The notes under the pieces were generated by a model. The model did no database searches. It saw only the letters and a list, made by a program, of their open reading frames with translations, and had not been told where the DNA came from. The position numbers were made by a program, and so were the translations under genes. A stretch of 64,000 bases of DNA, taken from NCBI GenBank assembly GCA_036510065.1, contig DATCEO010000203.1, forward strand, positions 4,325 through 68,324, in the 5' to 3' direction. Below are positions 60,156 to 64,000 of the stretch, piece by piece. The number at the start of each line of letters is the position of its first letter. Positions within the stretch are counted from its first letter, which is position 1. The stretch is from DASUBV01 sp036510065 (lineage in GTDB: Bacteria > Actinomycetota > Actinomycetes > Streptosporangiales > Streptosporangiaceae).

Positions 60156-61019
60156 ATGTTCGAGGGCTTCGCTTCGGATCGCGTCGATGTCGGGGACGCT
60201 CAGCTGCGCGTGCGGTACGGGGGCACGGGGCCCGCGGTCCTGCTGCTGCATGGTCATCCGCGCACGCTCGCGACGTGGCACAAGGTCGCGCCGCTCCTGG
60301 CCCGGCAGTTCACCGTGGTCTGCCCGGACCTGCGCGGCTACGGCCAGTCCTCGAAGCCGCCGACCACGCCCGACCACCGGCCCTACTCCAAGCGCGCCAT
60401 GGCGGGTGACTGCGTGGCCCTGATGCGGACCCTCGGGCATGAGCGGTTCTGCGTCGCCGGGCACGACCGGGGACTGTACGTCGCGCAGCGCATCGCCCTG
60501 GACTATCCGGCCGCCGTGACCCGGCTGTGCCTGATGGAGGGCATACCGATCGGCGAGGCCCTGGCCCGCTGCGACGCTACCTTCGCCGAGCGCTGGTATC
60601 ACTGGTTTTTCTTCGGCCAGACCGAGCGGCCTGCCGAGCGGTACATCAACGCCGACCCTGACTCCTGGTACACGGCGACGGACGAGCACATGGGCCCGGA
60701 GGCGTTCGCGGACTACCAGCGCGCGATCCACGACCCGCAGACCGTGCACGCCATGATCGAGGACTACCGGGCCGGGCTGGGCATCGACCGCGAGCATGAC
60801 GATGCCGACCGCAAGGCCGGGCGGCGGATCGGCTGCCCGATGCTGTTCCTCTGGGCCGCCCGCGACGACCTGGAGGACCTCTACGGGGATCCGCTGGCCA
60901 TCTGGCGGGACTGGGCCGACGATGTGCGCGGTCACTCGCTGGACTGCGGCCATCACCTGGCCGAGGAGGCACCGGGGGAGCTGGCCGCGTCGCTGGCCGG
61001 GTTCTTCGGGCCGAACTGA
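60156..61019 (+). CDS. Haloacetate-dehalogenase-like alpha/beta hydrolase
   Basis: A 287-residue hydrolase close to fluoroacetate dehalogenases. It has HGHPRTLATWHKVAPLLARQFTVVCPDLRGYGQSSKP, nucleophile Asp in CVAGHDRGLYVAQRIALDYP, WYHWFFFGQTERPAERYINADPDSWY, LFLWAARDDL, and His in LDCGHHLAEEAPGELAASLAGFF. The usual GHDRGGR motif is GHDRGLY here, so Arg is lost one residue on. Substrate not certain. ATG 60156 starts the family; ATG 60135 is an alternative. It is divergent from an ArsR regulator. Confidence 0.88.
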   Translation: MFEGFASDRVDVGDAQLRVRYGGTGPAVLLLHGHPRTLATWHKVAPLLARQFTVVCPDLRGYGQSSKPPTTPDHRPYSKRAMAGDCVALMRTLGHERFCVAGHDRGLYVAQRIALDYPAAVTRLCLMEGIPIGEALARCDATFAERWYHWFFFGQTERPAERYINADPDSWYTATDEHMGPEAFADYQRAIHDPQTVHAMIEDYRAGLGIDREHDDADRKAGRRIGCPMLFLWAARDDLEDLYGDPLAIWRDWADDVRGHSLDCGHHLAEEAPGELAASLAGFFGPN

Positions 61020-61072
61020 GGGCCGCTGCTGGAGCGGGCCGGCCCCGCGCGGCTGCGTGGCGCCCGCTCCTA

Positions 61073-61092
61073 GTGCAACCCAGGGGTTGCGC
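61073..61092. promoter_or_regulatory. Operator 1 before the SRPBCC-ArsR operon (imperfect)
   Basis: A 20-bp imperfect copy of the palindrome at 61107. The left half GTGCAACCC is identical and the right half has two changes. Centre-to-centre distance to the second copy is 34 bp. Confidence 0.75.
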
Positions 61093-61106
61093 TCGGAGGG
61101 GTGGAT

Positions 61107-61126
61107 GTGCAACCCTAGGGTTGCAC
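61107..61126. promoter_or_regulatory. Operator 2 before the SRPBCC-ArsR operon (perfect)
   Basis: GTGCAACCCTAGGGTTGCAC is a perfect 20-bp palindrome lying 28 bp before ATG 61154. It is the likely binding site of the ArsR protein encoded as the second gene of the operon. Confidence 0.85.
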
Positions 61127-61153
61127 AGATCATAGCGCTGAAGGAGACCCCTC

Positions 61154-61600
61154 ATGAGCGAGGACCGGATCGAACGCGAAACCCTGATCGCAGCGCCCCT
61201 GGAGCGGGTCTGGTCGCTGGTGGCCCAGCCCGGGTTCTGGGTGGCCGACAAGGCGAGCCTGCCCGGCACCGTGGCCAGGGAAGGGGAGTCGATGGTGGCG
61301 AAGAACCCCGAGTACGGCGACTTCCCGGTGCGCGTGGAGAAGGTCGAGCCGCCGACCTACCTGGCCTACCGCTGGGCCAGCGCGTTCCGAGGGGAAGAGC
61401 TGCGCGCGGACAACAGCACCCTCGTGGAGTTCACGCTGATCCCGGAAGGCGACCAGACCCGGCTCCGCGTCGTCGAGAGCGGGTTCGCGGCGCTGGCCGG
61501 GTCCGAGGATCTGCGCCGCCAGGCGGTGCAGGACAACACTCACGGCTGGCCCCAGGAAATCGACGCCCTCAAGATGCGCGCTGAGCAATCATCGGCGTGA
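61154..61600 (+). CDS. SRPBCC/AHSA1-type protein
   Basis: A 148-residue START-like fold protein: SEDRIERETLIAAPLERVWSLVAQPGFWVADKASLPGTVAREGESMVAKNPEYGDFPVRVEKVEPPTYLAYRWASAF...LVEFTLIPEGDQTRLRVVESGF. In actinobacteria AHSA1-like proteins paired with an ArsR gene are common and probably bind a hydrophobic ligand. AAGGAG lies eight bases before the ATG. It overlaps the next gene by four bases. Confidence 0.92.
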   Translation: MSEDRIERETLIAAPLERVWSLVAQPGFWVADKASLPGTVAREGESMVAKNPEYGDFPVRVEKVEPPTYLAYRWASAFRGEELRADNSTLVEFTLIPEGDQTRLRVVESGFAALAGSEDLRRQAVQDNTHGWPQEIDALKMRAEQSSA

Positions 61601-61953
61601 CCGGCGAACGTCGCGGCGCGGTCGACAGTGTCCTCATCGCGCTGGCCGACCCGACGCGACGTCAGCTGCTTGACCTGCTCGCCGCGCAGGGTGAGGCCAC
61701 CGCGACAACGCTCGCTGGCCGGCTTCCCGTCTCGCGGCAGGCGGTGGTCAAGCACCTCGCCGTCCTGGACGGCGCCGGGCTGGTTTCCGGCCGCCGGGCC
61801 GGGCGCGAGGTGCGGTACGCGGTGCGGCCCGCGGCGCTGGACGCGACGGCGCGGTGGATGGCCGCGCTCGCCGGGGACTGGGATCGGCGGCTGGCGAACA
61901 TCAAGCGCGTGGCCGAGGCAGCGGAGCGGGACACAGGGCCCGGCCGGGCATAG
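61597..61953 (+). CDS. ArsR-family repressor
   Basis: A 118-residue winged-helix regulator: VDSVLIALADPTRRQLLDLLAAQGEATATTLAGRLPVSRQAVVKHLAVLDGAGLVSGRRAGREVRYAVRPAALDATARWMAALAGDWDRRLANIKRVAE. The metal site residues of classic ArsR proteins are absent, as in the SRPBCC-linked group. GTG 61597 overlaps the stop of the SRPBCC gene (GTGA). It probably represses the operon at the two palindromes upstream. Confidence 0.92.
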   Translation: MTGERRGAVDSVLIALADPTRRQLLDLLAAQGEATATTLAGRLPVSRQAVVKHLAVLDGAGLVSGRRAGREVRYAVRPAALDATARWMAALAGDWDRRLANIKRVAEAAERDTGPGRA

Positions 61954-61971
61954 CCAAGAAGGAGGGACGCA

Positions 61972-62634
61972 GTGCAGCTTCGGTACAGCCAGGCCGCCAC
62001 GATGGCAGCCGCGCTGACGGCGACGCTCGGCCTCGCCGCCGCCTGCTGGGTGGTCGCGGTCAGGCAGATGAGCGGGATGGACATGGGCGTCGCGACCCGG
62101 CTGGGGCCGTTCGCCTTCTTTGCCGCCGTCTGGGTGGCGATGATGGCGGCGATGATGCTGCCGGGCGCGGCCCCGGCGGTCGTGAGACGCGCCCGGGCCG
62201 GCGGCGGCGTGCGCGCGGTGCCGCTGTTCGTCGCGTCCTACCTGGCCGTCTGGGCCCTGGTGGGCGTCGTGGTGTACGCGCTCTACCGGCCGCACGGGCC
62301 AGCGGCCGCCGGGGTGCTGGTGATCGCGGCCGGCGTGTACGAGCTCACCCCGGTCAAGCAGCATTTCCGGCGGCGCTGCCAGGAGAGCGCCGGGTCTGGA
62401 TTGCAGTTCGGGCTGTGCTGCGTGGGCTCGAGCATCGGGCTCATGCTGGTGCTGGTGGTGCTCGGCGTCATGAGCATGGCCTGGATGGTGGTGATCGCCG
62501 TGGTGGTCCTGGCCCAGAAGCTGCTGCCTCCGAAGGCCGCGCTCGATGTGCCGCTGGCGCTGGCGATCATCGGCCTGGGGATCGTGATCGTCATCGCGCC
62601 CGCGTCGGTTCCGGGGCTCACGCCACCGATGTGA
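61972..62634 (+). CDS. DUF2182 membrane protein
   Basis: A 220-residue membrane protein with about six helices. The DUF2182 signature is the MSGMDMGVATRLGPFAFFAAVWVAMMAAMMLPGAAPAV run, with its Met-rich loop, then YELTPVKQHFRRRCQESAGSGLQFGLCCVGSSIGLMLVLVVLGVMSMAWMV. The Cys/Met pattern suggests metal binding (copper-like); inference only. AAGGAGGG precedes GTG 61972. It is 18 bp after the ArsR gene and probably shares its operon. Confidence 0.85.
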   Translation: MQLRYSQAATMAAALTATLGLAAACWVVAVRQMSGMDMGVATRLGPFAFFAAVWVAMMAAMMLPGAAPAVVRRARAGGGVRAVPLFVASYLAVWALVGVVVYALYRPHGPAAAGVLVIAAGVYELTPVKQHFRRRCQESAGSGLQFGLCCVGSSIGLMLVLVVLGVMSMAWMVVIAVVVLAQKLLPPKAALDVPLALAIIGLGIVIVIAPASVPGLTPPM

Positions 62635-62691
62635 GGCATTACCGGCGGGCGGCGCGAGGGTGTTGTCCCAACAATCAATAAGGAGAGAGCA

Positions 62692-63459
62692 ATGACCGCT
62701 CACAAGACCGGAACACGTGACGAGTGGCTGGCGGCCCGGCTGGAGCTGCTGGAGGCCGAGAAGGCGCTGACCCGGCGCAGCGACGAGCTGGCGCGCCGGC
62801 GGCAGGAGCTGCCCTGGGTCCGGATCGACAAGGAGTACCGCTTCGACACCGACCAGGGCGCAGCGTCGCTTGCCGATCTCTTCCAGGGACGCTCGCAGCT
62901 GCTCATCTATCACTTCATGTTCGGGTCCGAGTACACGGCAGGGTGCCCGTCCTGCTCGGCGATCGCGGACGGCTTCGACGGCTCCGTCGTCCACCTCGCG
63001 AATCACGATGTCACGCTCTGCGCGGTGTCGCGGGCCCCGCTCGACAGACTGCAGGCCTACCGGCAGCGGATGGGCTGGAGCTTCCCCTGGGCGTCCTCGT
63101 CCGGCAGCGACTTCAACTACGACTTCCAGGCCGCCGTCACCCGGGAGCAGTGGGAGTCGGGCGCCGCCGAGTACAACTTCCGCGAGACGGACCTCCGGCC
63201 GCCGGCCGGCCAGGACAGCTCCGGACTCGACGAGTTCGCCTCGAGCATCGTCGGGACGGACTGGGAGACCTACCGGCGGGAAGGGCCCGGCGTGAGCGCG
63301 TTCGCGCTTGAGGACGGCGTCGTCTACCACACTTACTCGGCGTACTCGCGCGGGCTCGACGGCCTGTGGGGCATGTACCAGTGGCTCGACCGCGCGCCGC
63401 TCGGCCGCAACGAGAACGGCTTCTGGTGGCGCCGCCACGACGAGTACGACAGCCAGTAA
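62692..63459 (+). CDS. DUF899 thioredoxin-like protein
   Basis: A 255-residue protein of the DUF899 family. It shows RDEWLAARLELLEAEKALTRRSDELARRRQELPWVRIDKEYRFDTDQGAASLADLFQGRSQLLIYHFMFGSEYTAGCPSCSAIADGFDGSVVHLANHDVTLCAVSRAPLDRLQAYRQRMGWSFPWASSSGSDFNYDF. A Cys-x-x-Cys (CPSC) in a thioredoxin fold is conserved. Function unknown, likely a redox protein. AAGGAGA precedes the ATG. Confidence 0.93.
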   Translation: MTAHKTGTRDEWLAARLELLEAEKALTRRSDELARRRQELPWVRIDKEYRFDTDQGAASLADLFQGRSQLLIYHFMFGSEYTAGCPSCSAIADGFDGSVVHLANHDVTLCAVSRAPLDRLQAYRQRMGWSFPWASSSGSDFNYDFQAAVTREQWESGAAEYNFRETDLRPPAGQDSSGLDEFASSIVGTDWETYRREGPGVSAFALEDGVVYHTYSAYSRGLDGLWGMYQWLDRAPLGRNENGFWWRRHDEYDSQ

Positions 63460-63462
63460 ATT

Positions 63463-63867
63463 CAGGCCGGGCGGGCGGTGACGAGGCGCAGCGCCCCGAC
63501 GAACTCGGGCTGGGAGCGCAGTGCGCCGAAGCGGCGGTCCCATGCGCCGGATTCCAGGTCACGGCGGAGGCGGCGGACCGACCTGTCGGCGGTGGCGGCG
63601 TCGACAAATCCTCAGGCCGACTGAGACTGGCGGACGGCCGGGTCGAGGAACCGCTCGGGCCGGGCGCCGACGGCGCATGGCGGCCGACTGCTCGACGGCG
63701 GTGACCAGCCGGTCCTCCGGCTCGCACGATCCGGCGCCCGCCCCGACGTTGACGACCGACCGTGCGTCGCCCAGCGCGGCATGGACGTAGGCCGCGATCC
63801 GCGGGTCGGTGCGGCGCTGCGTGGCATACCCGCCGCCGCCGGTCCCGTAGTCGAAGTCGCCGGCCAT
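63463..63867 (-). pseudogene. Class I SAM-dependent methyltransferase remnant
   Basis: The start is intact: FDYGTGGGGYATQRRTDPRIAAYVHAALGDARSVVNVGAGAGSCEPEDRLVTAVEQSAAMRRRR, with the GAGAG SAM-binding motif. The rest is broken: the reading changes frame and only the C-terminal end DRSVRRLRRDLESGAWDRRFGALRSQPEFVGALRLVTARPA remains, near 63463-63590. About 100 central residues are lost. Confidence 0.8.
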
Positions 63868-63875
63868 CCCGATGG

Positions 63876-64000
63876 TCAGCCTGACTCGGCCGTCTTCTTG
63901 ATCGCGGCCAGCGTGGCCGGGATCCCCGTGCGGGCGTTCTCGATCCGGTCGGCAATCTGGGCCGGGGCGTCGGCCCCGTACCTATCGTGGAACCGGTCGA
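63876..64000 (-). CDS. C-terminus of an unidentified protein (partial at window edge)
   Basis: The frame entering from the right edge reads DRFHDRYGADAPAQIADRIENARTGIPATLAAIKKTAESG and stops at TGA 63876-63878, nine bases before the methyltransferase remnant. I do not recognise the family from 40 residues. The two were probably in one operon. Confidence 0.5.
   Translation of the reverse strand, partial: DRFHDRYGADAPAQIADRIENARTGIPATLAAIKKTAESG

Noticed and set aside
1..64000. CRISPR array or tRNA genes
   Set aside because: I found no regularly spaced direct repeats with unique spacers and no cloverleaf with the TTCGA/T-loop pattern; only the 15-bp repeats at 57701 and the in-gene repeats at 12163 recur.

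Overview
The window is 64 kb of high-GC DNA (about 70% G+C) from an actinobacterium. Supporting signs are frequent GTG starts, four-base ATGA/GTGA gene overlaps, many leaderless promoters, F420/PNPOx-type and DUF3349-type proteins, an RNase HI/phosphatase fusion next to a zinc-ribbon coiled-coil protein, and a bacterial class A RNase P RNA. It looks like a large soil genome with many regulators, oxidoreductases and hydrolases. I cannot name the genus from the sequence alone.

Layout. 0.3-5.8 kb: an ECF sigma factor with its RskA-type anti-sigma factor, a PNPOx-fold protein, the zinc-ribbon/RNase HI-phosphatase pair, and a very basic low-complexity histone-H1-like protein. 5.9-6.4 kb: rnpB, followed by the last 45 codons of a tyrosine recombinase. 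6.7-9.7 kb: a TauE/SafE exporter divergent from an HTH-TOBE regulator, a GNAT enzyme, and remnants of a histidine phosphatase and a PhyH dioxygenase. 9.7-15.1 kb: an acyl-CoA synthetase, a NarL-type two-component system, an ABC-2 type permease without an ATPase, and another GNAT. 15.2-20.3 kb: remnants of a glycosyltransferase and an IS element, a membrane protein, a CYTH-like protein, an aquaporin, a CMD-family protein and a GAP-family membrane protein. 21-28.8 kb: three large LuxR (LAL/MalT-type) ATPase regulators. 29.2-37.4 kb, all on the + strand: DUF2252, arylsulfatase, DUF1269-type protein, BASS-type transporter, flavodoxin, a ruined GAP gene and an isochorismate synthase. 37.6-44 kb: a second CYTH-like gene broken by one in-frame TGA, a stand-alone LigD phosphoesterase domain, a PhnB-type protein, a FAD oxidase, an aldo/keto reductase and an ANTAR/GAF/PAS/PP2C phosphatase. 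44.1-48.4 kb: a soluble poly-HAMP hybrid kinase and a GT87 mannosyltransferase whose reading frame runs antisense into it. 48.5-54 kb: a decaying zone (DinB, TDT transporter, SDR and response-regulator remnants) that also holds an intact MazF toxin-antitoxin pair, an epoxide hydrolase and a MarR/FAD-monooxygenase divergon. 54-64 kb: alpha/beta hydrolase, aldo/keto reductase, PiT phosphate transporter, PPK2 polyphosphate kinase, two ArsR-type regulators with their targets, DUF2182, DUF899 and a ruined methyltransferase.

Functional links. Phosphate import (PiT) lies close to polyphosphate use (PPK2). Sigma/anti-sigma, kinase/regulator, poly-HAMP kinase/PP2C phosphatase, MarR/monooxygenase, ArsR/SRPBCC and ArsR/hydrolase are self-contained control modules, and several have clear palindromic operators. 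The arylsulfatase-BASS-flavodoxin run, next to three LAL regulators, may be a locus for uptake and desulfation of an organic sulfate; this is inference. At least eleven pseudogenes or gene fragments show active gene loss. A striking property of the window is the repeated spacing of a -10 hexamer, six bases, then a start codon, which marks leaderless transcripts and fixes several start sites.
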